Below, piece after piece: positions 1-7,749 of a DNA stretch of 10,745 nucleotides. Every line of letters begins with the position of its first letter. The stretch's first letter is position 1. Made by a program: the position numbers and the translations under genes. The notes beneath the pieces were generated by a model. That model did not search any database. It saw only the letters and a program-made list of their open reading frames with translations, and was not told the DNA's origin. Location of the stretch: contig JAGQVR010000084.1 in assembly GCA_020437875.1 (NCBI GenBank), positions 1 through 10,745 of the forward strand, in the 5' to 3' direction. This DNA comes from Flavobacteriales bacterium. GTDB lineage: Bacteria > Bacteroidota > Bacteroidia > Flavobacteriales_F > PHOS-HE28.

Positions 1-975
1 AGATCGTCAGCGTTCCGTTCGTGCCCGCGTTCGGTGCGGCGTTCTCCGTCACCGTCACTGTCGCTGTCGCGTTCGCACAGGGGGCTGTTCCCGTGACCGT
101 GTAGGTGTACACACCTGGACCCATCGTTGCCGGATCATACACGCCTCCGACCACCGCGCTCGGACCACTCCATGTACCTCCTGCTTGCGGTGCCCCACCG
201 AGCGAGTTGATCAACGCGACTGATGCACCGTTGCTGCAGATCGTCAGCGTTCCGTTCGTGCCCGCGTTCGGTGCGGCGTTCTCCGTCACCGTCACTGTCG
301 CTGTCGCGTTCACGCATGGGGCGACTCCAAGGATCGTATAGGTGTATACCCCCGGTCCCATGGTCGCCGGGTCGTACATACCGCCGGTCACCGTGCTAGG
401 ACCGCTCCACGTACCTCCAGCGGTCGGTCCTCCGCCCAGGGCTGCGAACAAGCTCGCCGCAGCGCTGTTGGCACATAGGGTCAAGGTTCCATTGGTGCCT
501 GCGTTCGGAGCCGCACTCTCCGTTACCGTTACCGTAGCGCTCACTGGCGGGCACGGGCCAACACCCGGAACTGTGTATACATAGGCACCGGGTCCCATCG
601 TTGCCGGGTTGTACATCCCACCAACTACCGGACTAGGTCCGGACCATGCCCCTCCCGCCTGGGGACTTCCGCCCAGCCCGGTGATCAGTGCCACCGGTGC
701 ACTGTTCCCACAGAGGTTCAACGACCCGTCCGTTCCAGGGTTCTGTCCGCCGGTGGCGCTCACGGTCACCGTTGCCGCATCGGTCTGGCACCCGTTGCCC
801 ACGGTATAGGTGTAGATGCCGAACGCATCGTCCGGTGGGGTGAAGGTGCCATTGTGGACCACACCGTTCGGGTCGGTCCATACACCACCGAGATCAGGCC
901 CGCCACCGAGCACGGGGAAAAGCGCCACTGCTGGACTTCCGGGACAGGCGGAGATCGATCCATTCGTACCCGCGT
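1..975 (-). repeat. Tandem 234/237-bp coding repeats (78-79-residue Ig-like units)
   Basis: The conserved GT(N/D)G tetrad is encoded at 959-970, 725-736, 488-499, 251-262 and 14-25, giving periods of 234, 237, 237 and 237 bp. Four full units and the start of a fifth are visible. Each reads roughly GTNGxLxxC, LGGxPxxGGxWSGPS, GGxYDPATMGPGxYxYT, then ATVTVT. The DNA of positions 1-74 is identical to 238-311 base for base, while the units nearer the N-terminus have diverged clearly. The array continues past the left edge. Unit count may vary between strains or be collapsed in assembly. Confidence 0.93.
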
Positions 976-2146
976 CCGGGGGTACGGGTGGCGGCTGCAC
1001 AACAGTGATCAGGATGGAAGTGGAAGCCTCGTTAGGGATGGGACACGAGTCATCCGTGGCATGCACCAGGATGTTAGCTGGGGAGAACGCAGGATCAGGG
1101 GTCCAGCAGATGGTACCCACCACCGGATTGGCACCCGACACCGTGAATGTCGCTCCTGGGAGCAGGCTGGTGACGTTGGAAGTGAGCGTGATGGTCGATC
1201 CGGCATCCGCATCGGTGAACGGGATATCCACACAGAAGGGCAGCCCATCACAGACCTCGATCGCACCTGTACCAACGATGAACCCGGTGGTACTGTTCGT
1301 CAGACCCGTCGTTGTCGGTGGCGTGGTCATGCAGTTCTGCACCACGAAGAGGAAGTCACGACGGATCGTTCCGATGGGAACACCCATGGAATTGTAAGTG
1401 GTCACCTCCAGGACCACGACATAGTTCCCAGTGACCGTTGGTGTGAAGGAAAGCTGACCGGTGGCCGGGTCAAGCACGATGCCGGGTATAGGCGCTGTAC
1501 CGGTAAAGCCCCCTTGATACCCGATGTTCGTGGGTACGGGAGCGGCGAACTGCGCGGAGATGAGCTGGAACTGCATCTCGTTCCCGTCGGGGTCGGTGAT
1601 CCCGGGATTGTAGAGAACAGGGTCGTTCACGCAGACGAACGGGATCCCGTTGTCCGCGATCGTGGGCGAGGCATCACACGCGCCACCGAAATTGTTGACC
1701 GTGGCCTCCAGATACATGCCGGCAGTGCCCACGAGGTTCTCAGATGCGTTGCGACAACAAATACTCCAGGAGATGGTCCAGTCATTACAGGGTGACAGGA
1801 ACACCGTGGTCACGAAGCGATAGTGCCGGATCCCCTGCAAGACCCCGCCGTTGCACGTGCTCATTGGCAGTGAAGCCGGGCAGAGCTGGGAGACCTCCTC
1901 CGTAAGGACAAGGGGGAGGCTGTTCAATGTGAAGCTGACGCCGCAATCATTGGCGAGCTGCAGGTTCTGTGGACTTAGCGGTGCGCCCGAACAATCCAGG
2001 TAGAGATCGAGGGTGACCTCATAGAAATTAGCTCCGAGACAGGTATACGTGATACTTCCTCCGGAATAGTGGTCCGCACGCAGGCCAAGGGGTGCGCCGA
2101 TAGCCAGCAGCAGGCATGCGAGGAGAGAGGCCCGGATGGAGCGCAT
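1..2146 (-). CDS. Large secreted repeat protein, gliding-motility/adhesin type (partial, 3' end outside window)
   Basis: Open reading frame from ATG at 2146 running off the left edge, 715 codons visible. Residues 1-24 form a signal peptide (basic start MRSIR, hydrophobic core, likely cut after GLRA). Residues about 25-170 resemble the N-terminal domain common in large Bacteroidota surface proteins (HYSGGSITYTCLG, then YEVTLDLYLDCSG). Residues about 180-270 form a cadherin/Ig-like module (ITDPDGNEMQFQL, LDPATGQLSFTP, GTIRRDFLFVVQ). A further beta-sandwich (about 290-385) contains FTDADAGSTITLTS. From about residue 391 a tandem array of 78-79-residue units begins. Such proteins usually end in a T9SS type B sorting domain and sit on the cell surface, often as adhesins; that end is not visible, so the export route is inferred. 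The frame is unbroken, and the start is supported by the signal peptide and by a promoter about 40 nt upstream. Adhesion is a family-level guess; the ligand is unknown. Confidence 0.88.
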   Translation of the reverse strand, partial: MRSIRASLLACLLLAIGAPLGLRADHYSGGSITYTCLGANFYEVTLDLYLDCSGAPLSPQNLQLANDCGVSFTLNSLPLVLTEEVSQLCPASLPMSTCNGGVLQGIRHYRFVTTVFLSPCNDWTISWSICCRNASENLVGTAGMYLEATVNNFGGACDASPTIADNGIPFVCVNDPVLYNPGITDPDGNEMQFQLISAQFAAPVPTNIGYQGGFTGTAPIPGIVLDPATGQLSFTPTVTGNYVVVLEVTTYNSMGVPIGTIRRDFLFVVQNCMTTPPTTTGLTNSTTGFIVGTGAIEVCDGLPFCVDIPFTDADAGSTITLTSNVTSLLPGATFTVSGANPVVGTICWTPDPAFSPANILVHATDDSCPIPNEASTSILITVVQPPPVPPDAGTNGSISACPGSPAVALFPVLGGGPDLGGVWTDPNGVVHNGTFTPPDDAFGIYTYTVGNGCQTDAATVTVSATGGQNPGTDGSLNLCGNSAPVALITGLGGSPQAGGAWSGPSPVVGGMYNPATMGPGAYVYTVPGVGPCPPVSATVTVTESAAPNAGTNGTLTLCANSAAASLFAALGGGPTAGGTWSGPSTVTGGMYDPATMGPGVYTYTILGVAPCVNATATVTVTENAAPNAGTNGTLTICSNGASVALINSLGGAPQAGGTWSGPSAVVGGVYDPATMGPGVYTYTVTGTAPCANATATVTVTENAAPNAGTNGTLTI

Positions 2147-2180
2147 GGGAGGATGACGTGCCAGCGACCCTGAAGGTTCG

Positions 2181-2222
2181 CTGAAAAGCCAGCAAAAATA
2201 ATCACAGAAAGTACTGAAAAGC
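2181..2222. promoter_or_regulatory. Pair of 9-bp direct repeats bracketing the minus-strand promoter
   Basis: CTGAAAAGC occurs at 2181-2189 and again at 2214-2222, start to start 33 bp or about three helical turns. On the minus strand one copy abuts the -33 element and the other covers the expected transcription start. The position suits a pair of operator sites for a regulator of the surface protein gene. The repeat is directly visible; the function is inference. Confidence 0.4.
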
Positions 2223-2224
2223 AA
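2193..2224 (-). promoter_or_regulatory. Bacteroidota-type promoter for the surface repeat protein
   Basis: Read on the minus strand, a -33 TTG (2224-2222) is followed after 21 bp by TATTTTTG (2200-2193), a perfect match to the Bacteroidota -7 consensus TAnnTTTG. It lies in the most AT-rich stretch of the region. Transcription would begin near 2187, leaving a leader of about 40 nt before the ATG at 2146. No Shine-Dalgarno sequence is evident, as is common in this phylum. Confidence 0.7.
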
Positions 2225-2250
2225 GGACTAGCGCCATTCGACACCCTCCC

Positions 2251-2289
2251 TTGATCCATCGATGGGCATACACGGAAAGACGTTGATCC
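2251..2289. promoter_or_regulatory. Possible binding sites upstream of the TonB receptor gene
   Basis: The 7-mer TTGATCC occurs at 2251-2257 and 2283-2289, 32 bp apart, and a perfect 10-bp palindrome CCATCGATGG occupies 2256-2265, overlapping the first copy. They lie upstream of the candidate promoter for the rightward gene set. These are short motifs that could arise by chance. Confidence 0.2.
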
Positions 2290-2306
2290 GGTAACCTTTG
2301 GGGAAC

Positions 2307-2337
2307 CTGTATCATGCGGTCCGGACGATTACCTTTG
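2307..2337 (+). promoter_or_regulatory. Candidate promoter for the receptor-lipoprotein-secreted protein operon
   Basis: TACCTTTG at 2330-2337 matches TAnnTTTG exactly. The -33 position, 20 bp upstream, is CTG (2307-2309) rather than TTG. A near copy of the -7 box, AACCTTTG, lies at 2293-2300. Transcription would start near 2343 and give a leader of about 80 nt before the chosen ATG at 2422. A single 8-bp match can occur by chance, so this is tentative. Confidence 0.4.
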
Positions 2338-2421
2338 CCGACCGCTTTTGCGAACCTGCCTCACAAGTCCATGGACCTGGCCGGTGAACAAGGCGGGACA
2401 AGACCTTCTCGCAGCCCGCCG

Positions 2422-4956
2422 ATGATCAGGACCCTACTCGCGACCGCCCTTGTTGGCGTTACCATTCCCGGTGCATTTGCACAATCGGATACGACCCTGG
2501 CACCTGTGATCCCGGACACCAGTGCTGCGAACCGGCCTCAGTTGCCTGTTTTCACCATTACGGCGGACGACCTGGACGCGGAGCTCGGATCCCAGGACAT
2601 CTCGGGCATCCTTCAGTCATCGCGTGATGTGTTCACTGCCGTGGCCGGCTTCAATTTCGGTTCCGCACGCTTCCGCATCCGTGGTTATGATTCGGAGAAC
2701 ACCTTGGTGACGATCAATGGTGTCCTCGTGAATGACCTGGAAACGGGTTGGGCACAATGGTCAAGCTGGGCCGGCCTGAACGATGTGACACGCTGGATGC
2801 AGGTTCGGACCGGGCTTGGCGCCACGCGTTACAATTTCGGTGGGGTCGGCGGTTCCACGGACATCAACGTCCGGTCGAGCAGCTTGCGCAAAGGACTGCG
2901 GGTCTCCTATGCCTCCACCAACCGGGCATACCGGAACCGGATGATGGTGACCGGCTCCACCGGACTGATGAAGAATGGCTGGTCCTTCAGTTTCAGTGGT
3001 TCGCGCCGCTGGGCGGAGGAAGGCTATGTGGAAGGAACCTCCTTCGATGCCTATGCTTACTACCTCAGCGCGGAGCACAAGATCAACGAAAAGCACAGCG
3101 TGAGCTTCTCCGGCTTCGGTGCACCGATCGTTCAAGGACGCTCCGGGGTGGCGGTACAGGAGGCCTATGACCTTGCCGGGACCAGCTACTACAACCCGAA
3201 CTGGGGTTATCAGGACGGGAAGATCCGGAACGCCCGGATGACCTTCGACCACAAGCCGCTATTGATGGCGAGCCACTATTTCAAGCCCAGTGAAGGAACG
3301 GAGTGGAACACCAGCCTGTTCTACACCTTTGGTCGGGACGGTTCTTCGAGCCTGAACTGGTTCGACGCCAAGGATCCTCGCGCCGATTACTATCGTTACC
3401 TGCCAAGCTATTATGAGGAGACCAACCCGGCCGTCTTCGCGGAGTTGCAGGAGGCCTGGCGCACGGATGTGAACGCACGTCAGATCGATTGGGACCAATT
3501 GTATTTCGCGAACGGCAAGAACCTGTACACGGTGCACAATGCGAACGGGATCATCGGCAACGATGTCACCGGCAACCGGAGCAAGTACATCGTTCAGGAG
3601 CAGCGTGCTGATCCGAACCGGGTCGGATTGAACAGCGTGTACAGCAAGGAGATGACCAACGACCGCCATTTGACCGTCGGTGGCAGCTTCAACCTGCAGC
3701 GCACGCACTACTTCAACACCGTATCCGATCTGCTCGGCGGCGACTATTGGGTCGACATCGACCAGTTCGCGGACCGCGACTTCAATGACACGATCATCTC
3801 CCAGAACGACCTGGACCGCCCGAACAAGCTGGTGGAAGTGGGTGATGTGTTCGGTTGGGACTATTACATGAACACACGCCTCGTGAACGTGTTCGGCCAG
3901 TTGGAGAAGAAGTGGCAGCAGGTGGAGGCATACGTGGGTGCTTCGATCGCGCAGACCACCTTCTGGCGCGAAGGGAACCTGCGCAATGGTCGCTTCCCGG
4001 AAACCTCGAAAGGCAAGGGCGAGGACCATGGCTTCCTGAACTTCGGCATCAAGGCGGGTGGCCTGTACAAGATCACGGGCCGTCATTTCATCGCCGCGAA
4101 CGCCGCCTTCCTCAGTCGACCACCGGCCACCAATGTCGCCTACCTGAGCCCGCGGATCCACGATGGCACCATCCCCGGTCTCACGAGCGAGAAGGTGTAC
4201 ACCGGTGATATCGGGTACGTGGTGCGCTTCCCCCGATTGAAGGGCCGTGCCACCCTCTACTACACCAAGATCTATGATCAGCTCTGGTCGCGGAGCTTCT
4301 ACCACGATGAGTACCTCACCATCGTGAACTACAACATGACCGGAGTGGACCAGATCAACCGCGGGGTCGAGCTCGGGGTGGAAGCCAACCTCACCAGCAC
4401 CTGGCAGATGACCGCGGTATATGCCGGCGGCGACTATCGCTACGATTCGCGTCCCACCGCGACGATCACACGGAACAACAGCCCGGAGGTCTTCGCTTCG
4501 GAGCGCACGGTATACTGGAAGAACTACAAGGTGGGTGGCATGCCACAGACCGCCGCGTCATTGGGCCTGCGTTACAACTCCCCGAAATTCTGGTTCGCCG
4601 GCGTGAACGTGAACTGGTTCGGCAACATCTACCTGGACCCCAACCCGGACCGCCGTACCGAGCCCGCTGTGGACAACCTGGTGGTGTCGGACCCGCAATG
4701 GGACGGCCTGCTCACCCAGGAGAAGCTGGATGACAACATGACGGTGGACGCCTTCGCGGGCAAGTCATGGATGATCAAGCGGAAGTACCGTATCGCGTTC
4801 AACCTCTCGGTGAGCAACGTGCTCGACAATCAGGACTTCAAGGTGGGCGGCTTCGAGCAGTTGCGGTATGACCGCATGGACGTTGACCGCTTCCCACCAA
4901 AATACAGTTACCTCTTCGGGCGGAACTACTTCGCCATGTTGACCTTCAGCTTCTGA
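2422..4956 (+). CDS. TonB-dependent outer-membrane receptor
   Basis: An outer-membrane beta-barrel importer of about 844 residues, energised by TonB-ExbBD. I start it at ATG 2422 because residues 1-21 (MIRTLLATALVGVTIPGAFAQ without its last residue is a classic signal core) then form a signal peptide ending in AQ. The frame is open back to an ATG at 2314, but that adds 36 polar residues before the signal and swallows the candidate promoter. The plug domain spans about residues 40-152, with FRIRGYDSENTLVTINGV and an INV strand closing it. The rest is barrel rich in aromatic strands, ending in YFAMLTFSF, a typical C-terminal aromatic beta-signal. There is no CarboxypepD_reg-like domain before the plug, unlike SusC-type receptors, and no SusD gene nearby. 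The next gene begins at its stop codon, so the two products probably act together. The substrate cannot be read from the sequence; a nucleic-acid-derived or phosphorylated compound is inferred from the neighbours. Confidence 0.93.
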   Translation: MIRTLLATALVGVTIPGAFAQSDTTLAPVIPDTSAANRPQLPVFTITADDLDAELGSQDISGILQSSRDVFTAVAGFNFGSARFRIRGYDSENTLVTINGVLVNDLETGWAQWSSWAGLNDVTRWMQVRTGLGATRYNFGGVGGSTDINVRSSSLRKGLRVSYASTNRAYRNRMMVTGSTGLMKNGWSFSFSGSRRWAEEGYVEGTSFDAYAYYLSAEHKINEKHSVSFSGFGAPIVQGRSGVAVQEAYDLAGTSYYNPNWGYQDGKIRNARMTFDHKPLLMASHYFKPSEGTEWNTSLFYTFGRDGSSSLNWFDAKDPRADYYRYLPSYYEETNPAVFAELQEAWRTDVNARQIDWDQLYFANGKNLYTVHNANGIIGNDVTGNRSKYIVQEQRADPNRVGLNSVYSKEMTNDRHLTVGGSFNLQRTHYFNTVSDLLGGDYWVDIDQFADRDFNDTIISQNDLDRPNKLVEVGDVFGWDYYMNTRLVNVFGQLEKKWQQVEAYVGASIAQTTFWREGNLRNGRFPETSKGKGEDHGFLNFGIKAGGLYKITGRHFIAANAAFLSRPPATNVAYLSPRIHDGTIPGLTSEKVYTGDIGYVVRFPRLKGRATLYYTKIYDQLWSRSFYHDEYLTIVNYNMTGVDQINRGVELGVEANLTSTWQMTAVYAGGDYRYDSRPTATITRNNSPEVFASERTVYWKNYKVGGMPQTAASLGLRYNSPKFWFAGVNVNWFGNIYLDPNPDRRTEPAVDNLVVSDPQWDGLLTQEKLDDNMTVDAFAGKSWMIKRKYRIAFNLSVSNVLDNQDFKVGGFEQLRYDRMDVDRFPPKYSYLFGRNYFAMLTFSF

Positions 4957-4976
4957 TGCCCATGCATACCCTTTCC

Positions 4977-6227
4977 ATGAAGAACGCACGCACCGCAGTG
5001 CTCGCACTTGGTCTCGCCGTGGTGGCCGTGGCCTGCAAGAAGGAATTCGATACGCCTCCAGAGCGGTTCCTGCCGGTCGGAAGCGTGATGACCATCGCTG
5101 AACTGAAGGCCCTCTACACGGGCACCCGGGTCCACTTCCCAGAATCCAAGAGCGTGTACGCCGTGGTCACCGCTGACGAGGTGGACGGCAACTTCTACAA
5201 GAACATCAGTGTACAGGATCACACCGGAGGCCTCACACTGCGGTTATTGAACAGCGGTGGCCTCTACATCGGCGACAGCATCCGGATCTACCTGCCTGGC
5301 ACAGTACTGGCGCCCTACAACGGGTTGATGCAGCTGGACAGCGTGGACGTGGACAATAACACGGTGAAACAGGCCACCGGAGTGAACATCGAGCCCCTTG
5401 ATGTCACCACGAGCCAGTTGACCTTGCAGGCGATGGACACCCTGCAGAGCCGATTGATCCGCGTGAACGACGTGGAGTTCGAGGATCCCTGCGGACAGAC
5501 CTGGGCCAATGCCGCCGCACAGACCGTGGGCGAGCGTTTCATCCGTGGTTGCACGGGTTCATCGGTCATGGTGCGCACCAGTGGTTATGCGAGCTACGCG
5601 GGACAACCGTTGCCGCTCGGCAAGGGTTCCATCGTATGCGTGGCGGGCATCTTCGGCACCACCATCCAGTTGAGCAACCGCAACATGGCCGGTGTGCAGA
5701 TGAACGGCACCCGCTGTGATGGCAGCACGCCAGCCAACACCTGCCCCTTCTTCTTCAAGAACTTCAACGACGGGAACGCGACCTCGGGCGGCTGGAGCCA
5801 ATGGTCCGACAACAACATCCCGTGGAACACGAACACGATCGGCAGCAGCGACGGCACCGCCTACGGTCAGTGCAAGAACTACATCAACAACGTGAACGTG
5901 CCCGGGCAGGCCTGGCTGATCAGCCCGTCCGTCGATCTGACGTCCCACACGAACCCTCGCCTGAGCTTCATGACCGCTTGCAACTACAACGGGGCTGCAC
6001 TCGAAGTGGTGGTGAGCACGGACTACGTGAGCGGTGACCCGAGCACCGGCACCTGGACGAACCTCAGCCCCGCGCTCAGCACCGGTAGCTGGACCTGGAC
6101 CCAGAGCGGTGACCTCGACCTGAGCTCGTTCATCAGTGGGAACACCCATGTCGCCTTCAAGTACACCGGTTCCAGTACCGATGGCAAGACCTGGGAGCTG
6201 GACAATATCCGGATCAACGTGGACTAG
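4977..6227 (+). CDS. DUF5689 lipoprotein with C-terminal choice-of-anchor-J domain
   Basis: A predicted lipoprotein of 416 residues. I prefer ATG 4977 because it gives MKNARTAV, a hydrophobic core and a lipobox-like AVAC with the lipidated cysteine at residue 20. In-frame ATGs at 4956 (overlapping the receptor stop by one base, TGATG) and 4962 are possible and only lengthen the n-region. The mature start CKKEFD is charged just after the cysteine, resembling the lipoprotein export signals of Capnocytophaga and Flavobacterium, so outer-surface exposure is likely. Residues about 35-245 match the DUF5689 pattern (IAELKALYTG, VVTADEVDGNFYKNISVQD, GDSIRIYLPG, NGLMQLDSV), which I read as OB-fold-like. 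Residues about 257-416 form a jelly-roll choice-of-anchor-J domain (FFKNFNDGN, GGWSQWS, AWLISPSVDL, WELDNIRI). Tight linkage to the receptor suggests a SusD-like capture partner; this is inference. Several cysteines in the mature part could form disulfides. Confidence 0.88.
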   Translation: MKNARTAVLALGLAVVAVACKKEFDTPPERFLPVGSVMTIAELKALYTGTRVHFPESKSVYAVVTADEVDGNFYKNISVQDHTGGLTLRLLNSGGLYIGDSIRIYLPGTVLAPYNGLMQLDSVDVDNNTVKQATGVNIEPLDVTTSQLTLQAMDTLQSRLIRVNDVEFEDPCGQTWANAAAQTVGERFIRGCTGSSVMVRTSGYASYAGQPLPLGKGSIVCVAGIFGTTIQLSNRNMAGVQMNGTRCDGSTPANTCPFFFKNFNDGNATSGGWSQWSDNNIPWNTNTIGSSDGTAYGQCKNYINNVNVPGQAWLISPSVDLTSHTNPRLSFMTACNYNGAALEVVVSTDYVSGDPSTGTWTNLSPALSTGSWTWTQSGDLDLSSFISGNTHVAFKYTGSSTDGKTWELDNIRINVD

Positions 6228-6265
6228 AGCCGGTTCCATTCATTAACCTCCAACATCCAACGCGC

Positions 6266-7609
6266 ATGAAACACATTACCCTTGGCGCCCTGCTCCTGAT
6301 CGGTGCCACCAGCATGAACGCCCAGGTCTTCACCAGTGACCTGGAATCCTGGACGGACGGCCTGCCCGATGGATTCGTGGGGGCCCGGAACAACCTCTCT
6401 ACGGACAGCATCTTCCAGGAAACGAACAACCCGCACAGCGGCAGCAGCGCGGTTCGCCTGCAACTGAGCACGGGTACCCACAAGCGCTTCACAACGGTCG
6501 CCCAGAGCGTGACCGCAGGTGCCTCCTATGACATCACCTTCTGGGTGCGTGGCACGGGCAGCATCCGCACCGGCATCTATGATGGTCGTCCCACGGGTTC
6601 AGGCTATGCTGCGTACAACGACTACGTTGAACTCGTAGCCGCTGACTGGCAGGAGGTGACCCAGACGGTCTCTGCGGAAATGACCACGGCGGAAGCAGAG
6701 TTCATCCTCTCGATCCTTGGCACCGTTGGCCCCGACCATTTGGTCGTGGACGATGTGACCATCTCCGATGGCGTCGTGGTCCCACCGACGGAAGCCACGA
6801 TCTACGAGATCCAGTACACGGAGGACACTTCCGGCGATTCGCCCCTGATGAACACGAACGTGATCACCATGGGGATCGTCACGGGAGCCAAGGCCGGTAC
6901 GGGCTACTTCCTGCAGGATGGCACGGGCCCTTGGAACGGGATCTTCGTGAACGATGCGACGAATGCTCCAGTTCGCGGAGACCTTGTTGAAGTGACCGCG
7001 AGCGTTCAGGAGAACTTCGGATTCACGCGATTGACCGGCGTGAGCGCCTTCATGGTGATGAGTTCCGGGAACGCCGAACCCGCACCGGAGGTGCTTGACC
7101 CGACCAGCGCTTCGCAGGAGCAGTGGGAATCGGTACTGGTGACCGTCCCTGATGTGGAATGCACCGGTGCACCGAACAACTTCGCCGAGTGGCCCATCAC
7201 GAACTGGCTGGGCAGCATGCTGGTGGATGATGTGCTCTACGAATACACCCCGACCGTGGGCGCGTTCTACAACGTCACCGGCCCGACGCAATATGCCTTC
7301 TCGGCCTGGCGCGTCCTGCCGCGCGACGTGAACGATGTTAGCGTGGGCAGCGGAGTGACCGAGAACTTCACCATCGATATGAACATCTTCCCGAATCCCG
7401 CCACGGACCTGATGCGCGTGACGCTCCCCGCCGGAACAGGGCGTGCGCAACTCTTCCTGATGGATGCGGCCGGCCGGATGGTCATGAACGATGTTAACGC
7501 CACGGACCGCGCCGTGCTGAACGTACGCGACCTGGCCAATGGGGTGTACCTGTTGACCGTGCGCACCGAGGCTGGCATCAGCACGGAGCGTATCTCGGTG
7601 CAGCACTGA
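6266..7609 (+). CDS. Secreted CBM-like/OB-fold protein with T9SS type A sorting domain
   Basis: A 447-residue exported protein, 38 bp after the lipoprotein gene and probably in the same operon. Residues 1-20 are a signal peptide ending in MNAQ. Residues about 21-168 look like a galactose-binding, CBM4_9-like beta-sandwich (DLESWTDGLPDGF, YDITFWVRGTGSI, HLVVDDVTIS). Residues about 178-265 match the YhcR/ExeM-type OB fold (ATIYEIQY, GIVTGAKAGTGYFLQDG, GIFVND, GDLVEVTASV). Residues about 285-358 appear to be a second, related fold (WESVLVTVPDVEC, GSMLVDDVLYEY, VLPRDVNDV). Residues about 372-447 are a type A C-terminal signal (NIFPNPATDLMRV, AAGRMV, LANGVYLLTV), so it is expected to cross the outer membrane by T9SS. 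No nuclease domain or catalytic motif is present; a binding role for nucleic acid or glycan is inferred. A terminator follows directly. Confidence 0.87.
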   Translation: MKHITLGALLLIGATSMNAQVFTSDLESWTDGLPDGFVGARNNLSTDSIFQETNNPHSGSSAVRLQLSTGTHKRFTTVAQSVTAGASYDITFWVRGTGSIRTGIYDGRPTGSGYAAYNDYVELVAADWQEVTQTVSAEMTTAEAEFILSILGTVGPDHLVVDDVTISDGVVVPPTEATIYEIQYTEDTSGDSPLMNTNVITMGIVTGAKAGTGYFLQDGTGPWNGIFVNDATNAPVRGDLVEVTASVQENFGFTRLTGVSAFMVMSSGNAEPAPEVLDPTSASQEQWESVLVTVPDVECTGAPNNFAEWPITNWLGSMLVDDVLYEYTPTVGAFYNVTGPTQYAFSAWRVLPRDVNDVSVGSGVTENFTIDMNIFPNPATDLMRVTLPAGTGRAQLFLMDAAGRMVMNDVNATDRAVLNVRDLANGVYLLTVRTEAGISTERISVQH

Positions 7610-7627
7610 TCGAAGGACCTTCTGGAG

Positions 7628-7662
7628 GGGGCCGGCTCGCAAGGGTCGGCCCCTTTCTCTTT
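7628..7662 (+). terminator. Rho-independent terminator after the first OB-fold T9SS gene
   Basis: GGGGCCGGC (7628-7636) pairs with GTCGGCCCC (7645-7653), a 9-bp stem with one G-U pair and an 8-nt loop. It is followed by TTTCTCTTT. It starts 19 nt after the stop at 7609 and would end the receptor-led transcript before the paralogous gene. Confidence 0.85.
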
Positions 7663-7681
7663 CGGACCGGTCGGGTCCGGA
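7661..7681. repeat. Short inverted repeat just after the terminator
   Basis: CGGACC (7663-7668) and GGTCCG (7674-7679) form a perfect 6-bp inverted repeat around a 5-nt loop, extendable by a T-G wobble and a T-A pair outside. No T-run follows on the plus strand and none on the minus strand, so it is not an intrinsic terminator. It lies upstream of the next gene and might be an operator or an mRNA-end structure. Confidence 0.5.
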
Positions 7682-7726
7682 TGAACGCATCCCGGAAAAG
7701 GGCGTGAGGCGTCCGCTTGAGAGGTC

Positions 7727-7738
7727 TAGCTTTGGAGG
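7727..7738 (+). promoter_or_regulatory. Shine-Dalgarno sequence and overlapping -7-like box before the second OB-fold gene
   Basis: GGAGG at 7734-7738 lies 11 nt before ATG 7750, a slightly long but usable spacing. It decides in favour of that start over the in-frame ATG at 7717. TAGCTTTG at 7727-7734 matches TAnnTTTG exactly but has no TTG at the right distance, and use of it would leave only about 10 nt of leader and exclude the Shine-Dalgarno. The ribosome site is the better reading. Confidence 0.45.
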
Positions 7739-7749
7739 AAGTCATCCAC

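Noticed and set aside
1..975. Regularly spaced repeats considered as a CRISPR-like or non-coding satellite array
   Set aside because: The period is a multiple of three, the reading frame is continuous and divergence is in a protein-like pattern; these are protein domain repeats.
854..1795. Long open frame on the plus strand (313 codons), with another at 816-1397
   Set aside because: Antisense to the surface-protein gene, rich in charged residues with no domain, signal or promoter; a by-product of GC-rich codon use. The minus-strand frame is unbroken and has recognisable domains.
2293..2300. AACCTTTG as the main -7 element for the receptor operon
   Set aside because: Mismatch at the first base and no -33 TTG at suitable distance; TACCTTTG at 2330-2337 is the better match.
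2314..2421. N-terminal extension of the receptor from ATG 2314
   Set aside because: It would put 36 polar residues ahead of a complete signal peptide and contain the candidate promoter; ATG 2422 is favoured.
3259..4305. 348-codon open frame on the minus strand inside the receptor gene
   Set aside because: Shadow of the receptor coding frame; no recognisable domain, and its product is low-complexity in V, H, E and R.
6599..7690. 363-codon minus-strand frame, and a similar one at 5559-6239
   Set aside because: Opposite to well-supported genes; composition is typical of antisense frames, and the first would run through the terminator hairpin.
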